Assembly (NCBI GenBank): GCA_016721625.1
Contig: JADKHR010000001.1
Location: forward strand, 1,116,001-1,180,000
From: Elusimicrobiota bacterium
GTDB lineage: Bacteria; Elusimicrobiota; Elusimicrobia; FEN-1173
Direction of reading: 5' to 3'
Length of the DNA stretch: 64,000 nt
Each line of letters starts with the position of its first letter. Position 1 is the stretch's first letter. The notes beneath the pieces are model-generated. The model ran no database searches, was not told where the DNA came from, and saw only the letters and a program-made list of their open reading frames with translations. Shown here in pieces: positions 25,909-34,784 of the stretch. The position numbers and the translations under genes are program-made.

Positions 25909-26232
25909 ATGAAAAGACTCAAAAGCGCCATTCTTGGCGTGGGTATCATTGCGGGGGTTTTGGGGTTTGCGCCGCAACTGTTCGCCGACGCTACCAGTCA
26001 CTTAGAAAAGGCGGCGGCTTACGAACAGAAAGCCACCGACCTGGACGCGGTGATTGCCGAGCACAAGGCCATGGAGAAAGCGGGAATGACGGATAAAACA
26101 CCGGCGTCCACCCGGCAGAAGATGGAGAAGCACTGCGACGCCATCATTGCCGCCACGACAAAACTGCAAAGCGAATACCGTTCCTTCGCCGCTTGGCACA
26201 AACTGCAAGCGAACGAAGAAAAGGGGAAGTAA
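25909..26232 (+). CDS. Small secreted helical protein of unknown function
   Basis: This 107-residue protein has a signal peptide (MKRLKSAILGVGIIAGVLGFA) and a charged, Lys/Ala/Glu-rich helical body (KAAAYEQKATDLDAVIAEHKA), likely a coiled coil. A good ribosome site AGGAGG stands before ATG. I do not recognise the family; similar short helical periplasmic proteins are found near copper genes. A strong hairpin follows the stop. Confidence 0.7.
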   Translation: MKRLKSAILGVGIIAGVLGFAPQLFADATSHLEKAAAYEQKATDLDAVIAEHKAMEKAGMTDKTPASTRQKMEKHCDAIIAATTKLQSEYRSFAAWHKLQANEEKGK

Positions 26233-26239
26233 CCGTCTT

Positions 26240-26284
26240 CGGAGAGGCCCGCTTCCCGTTTATTTCGAGAAGCGGGCCTCTCCG
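26240..26284 (+). terminator. 16-bp hairpin between two metal-block genes
   Basis: CGGAGAGGCCCGCTTC (26240-26255) pairs perfectly with 26269-26284 around a 13-nt loop. The following sequence is only moderately T-rich (ttgatttgcaatctttt), so it may be a terminator or a partial attenuator or mRNA stabiliser. Confidence 0.6.
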
Positions 26285-26316
26285 TTGATTTGCAATCTTT
26301 TACAGGAGGAAAAACA

Positions 26317-26718
26317 ATGGGAAAGTTTGTCATCGCCGGGCTCGGCGCCCTGTCGTTTGTCTTGCCCCTGGCCGCGCACGAACATGGGATGCACGACGAG
26401 ATGATGGAAAAAATGGAAATGAAAGACACCGCGACGCCCGCCTCGGTCAGCGTCAAAGGGGAGATCGTCGATATGGTGTGTTATCTCGACCACGGGGCCA
26501 CCGGCGCCAAGCACGCGGAATGCGCCAAAACATGCATTACAAGCGGGCTTCCCGTGGGACTCAAGACGGAGGACGGAAAACTTTACTTGTTGGTCGGCGA
26601 ACATAAGCCGATCAATTCGTCACTCGCCGACCTCGCCGCTAAGACCGTCACCGTCAAGGGTAAGCTCGTGAGTCGTGACGGGATCAGCATGATTGAGAAC
26701 GCCGAAATCACCCAGTAA
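26317..26718 (+). CDS. Secreted protein with Cys/His-rich core, function unknown
   Basis: This 133-residue protein has a signal peptide (ALSFVLPLAAHEHG) leading into a Met/His/Glu-rich stretch (HGMHDEMMEKMEM) and the core VKGEIVDMVCYLDHGATGAKHAECAKTC, then SGLPVGLKTEDGKLYLLVGE. The Cys/His/Met content is typical of periplasmic copper-handling proteins. The later half resembles an OB-fold-like strand pattern (TVTVKGKLVSRDG). ATG at 26317 follows AGGAGG. The precise family is unknown to me; similar proteins are seen as 'hypothetical' beside Cu genes. Confidence 0.72.
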   Translation: MGKFVIAGLGALSFVLPLAAHEHGMHDEMMEKMEMKDTATPASVSVKGEIVDMVCYLDHGATGAKHAECAKTCITSGLPVGLKTEDGKLYLLVGEHKPINSSLADLAAKTVTVKGKLVSRDGISMIENAEITQ

Positions 26719-26724
26719 TTCATC

Positions 26725-27246
26725 ATGGGTGACCTCTCTCTCATCCTCCACCACTTGAAACAACCGGAGTACCTCCACGTCGTGCTAAACCATTGGCCCG
26801 TGGAGGGCCTCGCGGCTGGGGCCTTCGCCTTGGCGTGGGGCCTTCTGGCCAAATCGAAGGAGGGTCGAAGAGGGGCGCTATGTTGGCTTGTTCTCATGGG
26901 CGTTATGTCATGGGTGGCGATTCATTTCGGGGAAAAGGGGTACGACCGGGTCTATGCCATGTCCAATGGCGACGCCCAAGCGTGGCTGGATCTTCACGTG
27001 GCCCGTGCCGAGCGTTTCGAGGGCCTTTTTACTTTGACGACTTTTTCAGCCCTGGCCGCCCTCGCCGCGTCGTGGAAACGTCCCGTTTGGGAAAAAAGAG
27101 TGTCTTGGCTCACACTGTTTTTCTCCATCGCCTCTTTCGCCGCGTCCGGGTGGATTGCTCAGGCCGGCGGTCAAATCCGACACTCCGAGTTTCGGGACGC
27201 CCCACCATCCGTGGCCACTCCCCATCCCCCAAACGAAAAAAGATGA
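26725..27246 (+). CDS. Four-helix membrane protein (DUF2231-like)
   Basis: This 173-residue protein has four hydrophobic segments. It begins with YLHVVLNHWPVEGLAAGAF, similar to the H-x3-N-H-x-P pattern of DUF2231-type membrane proteins, which can bind haem or metal. It starts 7 bp after the previous gene and ends 35 bp before the P1B ATPase gene, so it is co-transcribed with them. The loop C-terminus is hydrophilic. Function unknown; a metal or redox role is suggested only by context. Confidence 0.65.
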   Translation: MGDLSLILHHLKQPEYLHVVLNHWPVEGLAAGAFALAWGLLAKSKEGRRGALCWLVLMGVMSWVAIHFGEKGYDRVYAMSNGDAQAWLDLHVARAERFEGLFTLTTFSALAALAASWKRPVWEKRVSWLTLFFSIASFAASGWIAQAGGQIRHSEFRDAPPSVATPHPPNEKR

Positions 27247-27280
27247 AACCATCGATCGCGGAAAGCATGAGGAGATCCCC

Positions 27281-29503
27281 ATGAAAGATCACGTCTGTTG
27301 CACAATCGTGTCCAAACCTCCTCCGACGCCGGAGGGGCAGGACGCAAAATTTAATCCCGAAATGATCCCGGGGGGTGTCGACGGTAAGTACACGTGCCCC
27401 ATGCACCCCGAGATTATCCAGAACGGGCCTGGAACTTGCCCAAAGTGCGGGATGTCGTTGGAGCCCATGGCCGTTTCGGCGGAGGAAAAGCCGGATCCGG
27501 AGCTGGCGGACATGACGCGACGGATGTGGGTGGGGGCCCTCTTGAGCCTGCCCCTTTTCCTATCGGCCATGGGTGAGATGGCCGTTCCAGGCTTGCACCA
27601 TTTTTTCGCCGGGTCCGCCGGACGGGTCTGGGGTTGGGCCCAGTTCCTGCTGGCCACGCCTGTGGTCCTGTGGGGTGGGGCGCCCTTCTTCGCCCGAGGG
27701 TGGAAGTCCATCCATAACCGCAGCCCCAACATGTTCACCCTGATCTCCTTGGGGACGGGCGTCGCTTATCTGTACAGCCTCATCGCTGTTTTCTTTCCGG
27801 GGATATTCCCGGACACCTTCCGGGATACAAGCGGGCGCGTGGCTCATTATTTCGAGGCGGCGGCCGTCATCGTCACCCTGGTGCTCCTGGGGCAGGTGCT
27901 GGAACTCCGCGCCCGGCAGCGGACATCCGAGGCCATCAAGAAGCTGCTGAACCTATCGCCCAAGACGGCCCGGCGCCTCTTGGCGGACGGACGTGAGGAA
28001 GACATTTCGTTGGCGTCGGTCCAAAAGGGTGATTGCTTGCGCGTGCGGCCGGGGGAAAACTTGCCGACGGACGGGATCGTGACGGAAGGGCGGAGCGCAG
28101 TGGACGAGGCCATGGTCACGGGGGAACCGCTCCCCGTAGAGAAGACCCCGGGCGACCGCGTCACAGGCGGTACGGTGAACGGTACCGGAAGCCTGGTGAT
28201 CCGGGCCGAGCGGGTAGGTGCCGAGACGCTCCTTTCCCGTATCGTGCGGATGGTGTCGGAGGCCCAGCGGAGCCGGGCCCCCATCCAGGGTCTGGCGGAC
28301 AGGGTATCGGCCGTCTTCGTGCCGGTGGTGGTGGGCGTGGCGGTAATCTCTTTCATCCTCTGGGCGGTGTTCGGTCCCATGCCACGGATGGTTCATGCCT
28401 TGATTGCCGCAGTGTCCGTCCTCATCATCGCCTGTCCTTGCGCCCTGGGACTAGCCACACCCATATCCATTATGGTGGGTGTGGGACGAGGGGCCCTGGA
28501 AGGGGTTCTCATCCGGAGCGCTGAGTCGTTGGAGAGGATGGAAAAAATCGACGTGTTGGTGGTTGACAAAACGGGGACTTTGACCGAGGGAAAACCCCGC
28601 GTCGTTTCCGTGGTTCCTGCGGACGGACGGGACGAACGGTCGCTCTTGGCCTTGGCCGCCGGTTTGGAGAAGGGCAGCGAGCACCCGCTCGCGTCGGCGA
28701 TCCTAAAAGCCGCCGAGGAAAAGGGCGCGGCGCCCCTCCCCGTAGATGATTTCGCCTCCGTGACGGGCAAAGGCGTGCGTGGAAAAACGAAAGACGTTGT
28801 GGTGGCCCTGGGGAACAGTGCGCTCATGAAGGACTTAAACATTTCCCTGGGGAGCTGGGAGGAAAAGGCGGGGGCCTCGCGGCAGAAAGGGCAGACGGTC
28901 ATGTTCCTGTCAGAGGGGGGCCAACTGGCCGGTTTCATCGGCGTGGCCGACACCGTGAAGAAGTCCACACCGGAAGCTTTGGACCTGCTTCACCGCATGG
29001 GCGTGCGTGTGCTTTTGGCCACGGGCGACAATGAGGCCACCGCTCGAGCGGTGGCGCGAGAGTTGGGGATCAACGATGTACGGGCGAGCGTCCTGCCTGA
29101 AACGAAAGCGGAGATCATCAAGGAATTGAAACGTCAGGGTCACGTCGTCGCCATGGCGGGGGACGGCGTCAACGATGCGCCCGCCCTGGCTTTGGCGGAC
29201 GTGGGAATCGCCATGGGGACGGGCACGGACGTGGCCATGGAATCCGCAGGGGTAACGCTACTGAAAGGCGACCTGCGCGGCATCGCCAAAGCCCGCCGCC
29301 TTTCCCGTTCTGTCATGAGGAACATTCGGCAGAACCTTTTTTTCGCCTTCATTTACAATGCCCTGGGGGTGCCCGTGGCGGCGGGGTTGCTTTACCCGTT
29401 CTTCGGTCTCCTGCTTTCCCCGATGATCGCGGCGGCGGCCATGAGTTTCAGTTCCGTTTCCGTCATTCTCAACGCGCTCCGATTGAGAAATACGCCTCTT
29501 TAA
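27281..29503 (+). CDS. copA: P1B-type copper/silver-exporting ATPase (CopA-like)
   Basis: This 740-residue P1B ATPase has a cytoplasmic YTCPMHPEIIQNGPGTCPKCGMSLEP heavy-metal-binding domain (residues 37-62) in place of an HMA domain. It carries the membrane metal motif ACPCALGLATP (CPC at 385-387), the phosphorylated Asp in DKTGTLTEG (D429) and GDGVND near 627. CPC plus a terminal helix pair gives the Cu(I)/Ag(I) class. It pumps metal out of the cytoplasm. ATG at 27281 is preferred over an upstream frame extension because GAGGAG precedes it. It closes the plus-strand sensor/copper operon. Confidence 0.92.
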   Translation: MKDHVCCTIVSKPPPTPEGQDAKFNPEMIPGGVDGKYTCPMHPEIIQNGPGTCPKCGMSLEPMAVSAEEKPDPELADMTRRMWVGALLSLPLFLSAMGEMAVPGLHHFFAGSAGRVWGWAQFLLATPVVLWGGAPFFARGWKSIHNRSPNMFTLISLGTGVAYLYSLIAVFFPGIFPDTFRDTSGRVAHYFEAAAVIVTLVLLGQVLELRARQRTSEAIKKLLNLSPKTARRLLADGREEDISLASVQKGDCLRVRPGENLPTDGIVTEGRSAVDEAMVTGEPLPVEKTPGDRVTGGTVNGTGSLVIRAERVGAETLLSRIVRMVSEAQRSRAPIQGLADRVSAVFVPVVVGVAVISFILWAVFGPMPRMVHALIAAVSVLIIACPCALGLATPISIMVGVGRGALEGVLIRSAESLERMEKIDVLVVDKTGTLTEGKPRVVSVVPADGRDERSLLALAAGLEKGSEHPLASAILKAAEEKGAAPLPVDDFASVTGKGVRGKTKDVVVALGNSALMKDLNISLGSWEEKAGASRQKGQTVMFLSEGGQLAGFIGVADTVKKSTPEALDLLHRMGVRVLLATGDNEATARAVARELGINDVRASVLPETKAEIIKELKRQGHVVAMAGDGVNDAPALALADVGIAMGTGTDVAMESAGVTLLKGDLRGIAKARRLSRSVMRNIRQNLFFAFIYNALGVPVAAGLLYPFFGLLLSPMIAAAAMSFSSVSVILNALRLRNTPL

Positions 29504-29631
29504 AACCGCGCCTCTGCTTTTACAAGGAGCGCCTAGTTATTAGGGGACAATTTAACGAAGATAAGGTGGAGTGAACTTATCCGGCGGTTTCGCTTCTGTC
29601 TCCGACCAGAAAAATATTTTCGGGGGACATC
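29504..29631. other. Gap between the copper ATPase and HD-GYP gene
   Basis: 128 bp without a gene. No obvious terminator is present; a weak Shine-Dalgarno-like GGGGGA occurs just before the HD-GYP ATG. Confidence 0.4.
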
Positions 29632-30578
29632 ATGAAGTCGAGGGCGTTCGCATGGGAAGACGTCATCCTAGCCGTGGCCGCCCTTTCATGGCTCGCGGCT
29701 AGGGCGCGGATGGAACTGTTCCATTATTTCGTGCAGGCCGTCATGGCGGTGGCGCTCATCATCGGGATACGCCGGGGCTAAGCGCGGCGTTGTGGCGTTC
29801 GGCGTTCGTTTCGGTTCTCGTGGCGTTGGTCGGGTTTCGGCACGGACTCTCCGCCCGGGAGCTGACGGCGGATTTTGTCTCCGTGGCGGGGTGTGGCCTT
29901 CTGGCGGGATTTTTGGGCGACGGCCAGCGCCGCGCCCGCGAAGCGCTGACCGAAAGTTTCCGAAGGACGCTTGAAGCCCTCTCCCGCGCCCTGGAGGCCC
30001 GGGACCCCTACACCGAAGGACACTCCCGCCGAACGGCCCTCTATGCCGACGCCATCGCGGAAGTGTTGGGTCTAGGCCGGGAGTCCCGAGAGCGATTGCG
30101 TTGGGCGGCCCTCCTTCACGATCTGGGAAAAATCGGTGTTCCCGACGCCCTGCTACACAAGAATGGCGGATTTACACCAGAGGAGCGCGTCCGGATGGAG
30201 GCCCACTCCCTGATTGGCGCCGGGATCATCGAGGGGTTGCCATTTCTCAAGGATGCCGCCCTTATGGTGCGCTCCCATCACGAGCGGTTTGACGGCGCGG
30301 GCCGCCCGGACGGCCTGGCCGGAGAGGCTATCCCCCTGGAAACCCGCGTCCTCACCGTGGCTGACGCACTGGACGCCCTCACGACCGATCGTCCTTACCG
30401 CAAAGCCACCGGCTGGGCAGAATCCATCCGAGAGTTAGAGAAAGAATCCGGTATGCGCTTTGACCCTTCGGTCTTGGCCACTCTTAAACACCTACCACTC
30501 AACGGAACAATGGTTGGCGCGGGGCTACCGTCGACAGCGTACGGAACAGAAATTTCCAGCCCTCGTGGACGGAAATAG
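29632..30578 (+). CDS. Membrane HD-GYP cyclic-di-GMP phosphodiesterase, frameshifted near residue 49
   Basis: The first frame (29632-29781) encodes 49 residues with a membrane segment (VILAVAALSWLAARAR, FVQAVMAVALIIG) and stops. One added base near 29774-29777 (a GGGG run) continues it as RRGLSAALWRSAFVSVLVALVGF into the long frame, giving ~315 residues. That frame holds the HD-GYP domain: SHHERFDGAGRPDGLAGEAIP, LLHDLGKIGVPD and VADALDALTTDRPYR. HD-GYP proteins hydrolyse c-di-GMP. I take this as one gene with an assembly deletion. It is the last recognisable gene of the metal block on this strand and is not an obvious resistance gene. Confidence 0.75.
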
Positions 30579-30600
30579 TCGGTCACCTAAAATTTTTGGG

Positions 30601-30798
30601 TTAAGAAAGGAGCTCATCTTTTACGGCTTCTTCGATGATATGGCGAACCGTTTTTTGAATGGAAAGCTCTTTCATAAAGGCACGATGTCGAAGTTTCTTG
30701 TGGGTTTCCACCGAAAGATGGATGAGCAGAGCTTTACCCAGGCCCTTTCCCTTGTAAAAACCGAATCCACTCCGTTTGTCGTATTTTATCTTTCTCAC
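30601..30798 (-). CDS. Small ribbon-helix-helix-like DNA-binding protein
   Basis: About 65 residues starting with VRKIKYDKRSGFG and ending with KALLIHLSVETHKKLRHRAFMKELSIQKTVRHIIEEAVKDELL. The beta-strand then two helices pattern (LLIHLSVETHKKLRHRAFMKELSIQ) is that of Arc/CopG/partition-type RHH proteins. The GTG start at 30798 is uncertain; no good ribosome site was seen. It may be a stray antitoxin or plasmid-type regulator. It lies next to an oppositely oriented promoter and tiny ORF. Confidence 0.55.
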   Translation of the reverse strand: MRKIKYDKRSGFGFYKGKGLGKALLIHLSVETHKKLRHRAFMKELSIQKTVRHIIEEAVKDELLS

Positions 30799-30824
30799 GG
30801 AGGTAACATACCAGAAATAAACCC

Positions 30825-30855
30825 ATTGACAAATAGAACTGATAGCAGTTATACT
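30825..30855 (+). promoter_or_regulatory. Strong sigma-70-type promoter facing the right arm
   Basis: TTGACA (30825-30830) and TATACT (about 30849-30854) are separated by about 18 bp. It lies between the RHH gene on the minus strand and a 40-codon ORF on the plus strand. Consensus match is one of the best in the window. Confidence 0.65.
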
Positions 30856-30896
30856 AAATAAGGGTTTGGTGAATTTGAACCCCAGGGGAGGTTTCC

Positions 30897-31019
30897 ATGA
30901 CAGCGAACAACGATCCACGCGCCGTTGGGAGGGAGGGAATGGTTCGGAGCAACGGACTAGAAATTTCAGTCATTATACGTGACGTTCGACCCAGAGCGAG
31001 CTATTTTGATTTTAATTGA
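30897..31019 (+). CDS. Orphan 40-residue ORF with consensus promoter and ribosome site
   Basis: ATG at 30897 is preceded by GGGGAGG and by the promoter at 30825-30855. The encoded peptide (MTANNDPRAVGREGM... ending ASYFDFN) matches nothing I recognise. It stops shortly before the right inverted arm and could be the remnant of a gene cut by arm insertion. Expression signals are good; function is unknown. Confidence 0.4.
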   Translation: MTANNDPRAVGREGMVRSNGLEISVIIRDVRPRASYFDFN

Positions 31020-31260
31020 GCCAACTGCAGGCCAGGGAATGATCTGGATTGAGAGTGACAAAGTCATGATTGTTGGATAAAAAAAAGTGGGGAGGTTGCC
31101 AAGAATCGCTTAGTAGCAAAACCGGCGATCCTGGTCGCTAAGACTCATTGGCAGACCAAGACATGTCCCAAAAGCGGGGGCCTGGTGCCCACGGTCCCCG
31201 TGTGCACCCAAGCCCCCAACGACGGGACGCTGTTTAACGGCAAGGAAGAGGAATACTTAA
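31020..31260. other. Non-coding segment between orphan ORF and right arm
   Basis: About 240 bp. One frame reads GEVAKNRLVAKPAILVAKTHWQTKT up to the arm without stops, but it has no start and an upstream TAA in phase, so I do not call a gene. Confidence 0.4.
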
Positions 31261-31460
31261 TATGCGCGCGGGAAGAAAGGGCGAAGCCGATAGGTGACCG
31301 GCGGGCCGGGAGGTGGAGCCCCGCAGAGCGGGGCCGGGGCGGAAGCGGGGCGCGGCCTCTGGCCGCGCGGCTTTTCCCGTGGACCGGAGCTGGAAACGTC
31401 GGAACCGGAGGCAGAAGTTGCGGCGCGTTTGATGACCGAGCCGAGGGAGGCGAGGGCGCC

Positions 31461-31477
31461 GTGTGCCAGTGGCACAC
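31461..31477. repeat. Palindrome GTGTGCCA-G-TGGCACAC in the right arm
   Basis: Third of four copies of the 17-bp palindrome. It is the counterpart of 11045-11061 and lies in the segment that interrupts the fourth tandem unit. Confidence 0.75.
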
Positions 31478-31554
31478 GGTTGGCGCGGGCCGAACAGGCC
31501 CTGGGCCCGAAGGGCTGGTTGGAGGACGCTAGTCCGGAAACCATGCGCCGCGAC

Positions 31555-32297
31555 GGGCGTTCGTTCGGAGCAATGATTTTCCGCAAACCGGGCGGGAAAC
31601 ATATCTCCGCGACCGACGAAATAACCGTCAGCGGGTTTCCGTTCCCCAACCGGAGCAAGGGGCGGAATCGCTCCGGCGGAACGATTCCACCGGAGCTCAG
31701 CGGGGCGCGGCCAAAAGGCCGCGCGGCTTTCCTGTGGATCGGGGCGGAAAACGTCGGAACCGGAGGCAGGAGTTGCGGCGCGTTTAATGCGCCGCGACGG
31801 GCGTTCGTCCAGCGCAAGGATTTCCCGAAAATCGGAGCTGGGAACATATCTCTCGCGATCGACGAAATAACCGTTAGCAGGTTTCCGTTCCCCTACCGAA
31901 GCAATGGGCGGAAGCGGTCCGGCGGGAACAAATCAACCGGAGCTTAGCGGGGCGCGGCCAAAAGGCCGCGCGGCTTCTCCGTGGACCGGAGCTGGAAACG
32001 TCGGATGAGGCAGGAGTTGCGGCGCGTTTAATGCGCCGCGACGGGCGTTCGTCCAGCGCGCGGATTGTCCGCAAACCGGAGCGGGAAACATATCTCCCGC
32101 GACCGACGAAATAACCGTCAGCGGGTTTCCGTTCCCCGACCGGAGCAATGGGCGGAACCGCTCCGCCAGAACGAATCCACCGGAGCCAGCGGGGCGCGGC
32201 CAGAAAGGCCGCGCGGCTTTTCCTGTGGATCGGGGCGGAAACGTCGGATTCGGAGGCAGGAGTTGCGGCGCGTTTAATGCGCCGCGACGGGCGTTCT
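31555..32297 (-). repeat. Tandem 249-bp-type repeat units in the right arm
   Basis: Unit edges (cgggcgttc) occur at 31555, 31798, 32042 and 32288, giving 243, 244 and 246 bp against 249 bp in the left array. The sequence is otherwise the same, including gcgcggcc-ttttt-ggccgcgc hairpins. The differences are small deletions. Confidence 0.8.
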
Positions 32298-32773
32298 TTC
32301 AGCGCGGGTTTCTTCGCGTGTTGGGTTGCCCGCTTGTCACCCCAACGGCAGACGAATCAATCGTCAGCGTTTAACAGGCGCGCAGTCCGCCGCCGTGGGT
32401 GGCCTGGCGAACAGTCGTCTTCATCCACCGAAAGAGGAGCGGTCCCCATTCTTTCCCGTCCAGCGATTCAACCAAGGTCCGAGCTTCCTCCCCGGCCCGA
32501 AATTGCTGGGGCTCTTCTTTTGTGGCGGGGTCTGTTTTCGATGAAGAGGAAAGTCGCTTGGGTTCTCGGTGGCCGGTGGTTCGAGCGCGGACACCGTGGC
32601 CCCCGCCAGGTCAAAGGCCGGGGCTTGTCCTGCTTACTGTCCCATTCATTGGACGTGAACGTGGAGAGAACAGCGGTGCGGTGTGGCGCCCGCATAGCGG
32701 GCACAAATTGAGGCTAAAAAAAATGCAGCCCGCGCTTCCCGGCCCCTCCGAAGTCAAACGCGCCCACCCTCTC

Positions 32774-34063
32774 TGTGCAACCCGGATCATAGGTAACACT
32801 TTAGACCGGGCACATGGGTGACAGTTTTACTGAATCAAAAGGTTGCAATTGTTTGTTCGACGCATCGTACATCGCCAAAGGAACAGGGCCAAAATGAATC
32901 GTCCACCGATCGTTATCGACACGACGCAAACCCACCTGCTCGCCGATCAACGCTTCGCCTCACATACAAAGTCGCCACCCCATTTGATCTCGCCGTTGGA
33001 CCTCACGCGCCGGACTTCGACCCGTTTCCGTATTCCAGCTCCGGGAGCTTCAGCGGATAGGTTCTTTCCGACGGACGATAAATCCGAGCGGGCGTTGCCA
33101 TTCCCAAAGATTCATGGGGCCGCTCGTCATTGAACTCCTTTCGGAAAACGCAAAACGATCCTTGTTGCGCCATGCTGTTTTCTCCGGCGGGTTTACCGTC
33201 GCCTCCGCCAAACTTCGATGCATTCTCTCGTGGCACCCATTTTCTTCCGGATGGCCGGGTCGAATGCGCTCAGGAATGATCCTCAGCCGAATCCACCACA
33301 CCGACAACCGCGACAGCCCGCCCAATCCCACGCTGGCGAACGGCGGTCCGTTATCCGATCGAATCGCCCAGGGCAGACCGAACTCCCGAAAAGCCGCTTC
33401 GAACCAGGGACGAACGTTGTCTCCCGTCGTCGATGTCAGCGCCCGGCACTCGATCAAATAACGACTTGCCAGGTCCGTAATCGTCAGCGGATCCACCCGG
33501 CCGCCGTCCCGTGTTCGGAACCATCCCTTGAAATCCGTAGCCCATACGTCGTTGGGGCGGCAAGCCGGAGCGCACATTCCCTGCGAAAATCGGCGTTCGT
33601 TTTCGGCGGCGTGGCGGTTTCGTCAGCCCGTGGCGCTTCAGAATCGCTCCCGCTGTGCTCACCGCCGGCCAAATCTCGTTTGGCCGGATTTCCTAGCCGA
33701 TGGACCAATTTGCGCGGCCCCCAATGCGGGTGCTGATGCCGAAACAGAACCAGCCCTTCTTCCGTCAACGCGGGGGTCTGATTGGGATGGCTATGCGTGG
33801 CTCGGCTCATCTCCTTCAAACCATCCAATCCATGCGTCTGATACCGTTCAATCCACTTGTACCCAGTTTTTCGACTGATGCCGTAGATCCGGCACAGATC
33901 CGTCATGGGCTCTTCATCCTTCAGCCAATCGCCAATGTATTTCAATCGCTCTTCCATGGGGTAGGTCTCTCTCCAGGGCATAGGTGTGTCCCTCCTTGCC
34001 CTTTGTTGTACCTGTTACCCATGTGCCCGGTCTATTCTGTTACCAGTGTACCCGGTTTATACC
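32774..34063 (-). mobile_element. IS481-family insertion sequence, copy 2 (1290 bp)
   Basis: Same ends as copy 1 and 3-bp target duplication GAG (ctc at 32771-32773 and 34064-34066). The empty site, ccagggagagggtggg, is seen in the left arm beside 9735. Copy 1 inserted at GTG, copy 2 at GAG, so they are independent insertions into the two arms. Confidence 0.85.
32801..33981 (-). pseudogene. IS481-family transposase, frameshifted (copy 2)
   Basis: The N-terminal HTH block (CRIYGISRKTGYKWIERY) and the following region up to about 33680 are in frame and supply the bases missing from copy 1. Two bases are missing near 33692 (ctagg for ctaaagg), one is extra near 33568 and one A is missing near 33180 (gaaaac for gaaaaac), so three frames cover the gene. 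Catalytic DDE motifs are present in pieces. Either it is inactive, or the consensus is wrong; the complementary errors in copy 1 make the second more likely. Confidence 0.8.
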
Positions 34064-34190
34064 CTCCCTGGCCCTCTCCCGCCAACGGGAGAGGGAATTG
34101 TCAACGGAAAACCGCCCCTCATCCGTCCCTTCGGTGTCCTTCGGACCCGGGGCCTTTTCGGCCCGTCGCTAACGTGTGCCACTGGCACAC
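34064..34190 (-). repeat. ~130-bp palindromic element beside IS copy 2
   Basis: Same element as 9607-9735, in inverted orientation and on the other side of the IS. It ends with GTGTGCCACTGGCACAC at 34174-34190. The junction after it (cgcgaccc) is the empty target site of IS copy 1. Confidence 0.7.
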
Positions 34191-34415
34191 GCGACCCTTC
34201 TCCCACGGACGGGAGAAGGAAAATGCTTTATCACGTTCGTCGATCCGTTCGGAACGATAAAGGGGCACGACAGAACCACATGGGCTGGAAGCCCATGCTA
34301 CAGGGTCAACCGCGTTGGTTTAATGTAATATTCTCCCGTCAGGCGGAAATTGTCCCAATAGGAATGGGCTACATTTGGGAAGTCAAGGGGAATAGTTTTC
34401 AAATTTTTAAAAGCA

Positions 34416-34784
34416 CCCCCAATTTCGAAACCCCCCACCGGGGTCGACAGGCTCAACGGCTCACGGTCGTTGGGTCTTTTTCTTTCCCCACCGAAAGCGT
34501 CCGGTCCCATCCCAATAGTCGTCCCCCTCCGGCATCCAACCCCCGAACCGGTCGAATTTTCTCCATCTGCCGCGCGGCGCGGAGTAGAAGAAGTCCACTC
34601 CATCGGGCTTTTTCCGTCGAGCGGGGGCCGAGTCTCCGTCCCCTCCGCTCGTTCGACCCCGTCACTTTCCGATTCCCGGTTCTCCCAAAACGAAGTCCAC
34701 CCGGATACTCTTTTTCGAATAGTGAATGCTCCTCAGCCCTCGCCGAACCGCAAGGGCTTTTTCAATCCCAACCCCGCGCGCACA
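34416..34784 (-). repeat. Inverted copy of the serine recombinase tail and attachment-side sequence
   Basis: This ~370-bp stretch is the near-identical reverse complement of 36573-36942, which is the last part of the recombinase frame up to the edge of the tRNA repeat. Small differences are mostly single-base indels. It lies directly outside the right arm. Confidence 0.8.

Larger units (their letters stand above)
31261..34419 (-). repeat. Right arm of ~3.2-kb inverted repeat
   Basis: Reverse complement of 8084-11269. Its 249-bp units are 243-246 bp long because of scattered small deletions. The IS copy lies at a different place within the repeat than in the left arm. Both arms end outward in GGGGTGC/GCACCCC. 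Confidence 0.85.
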
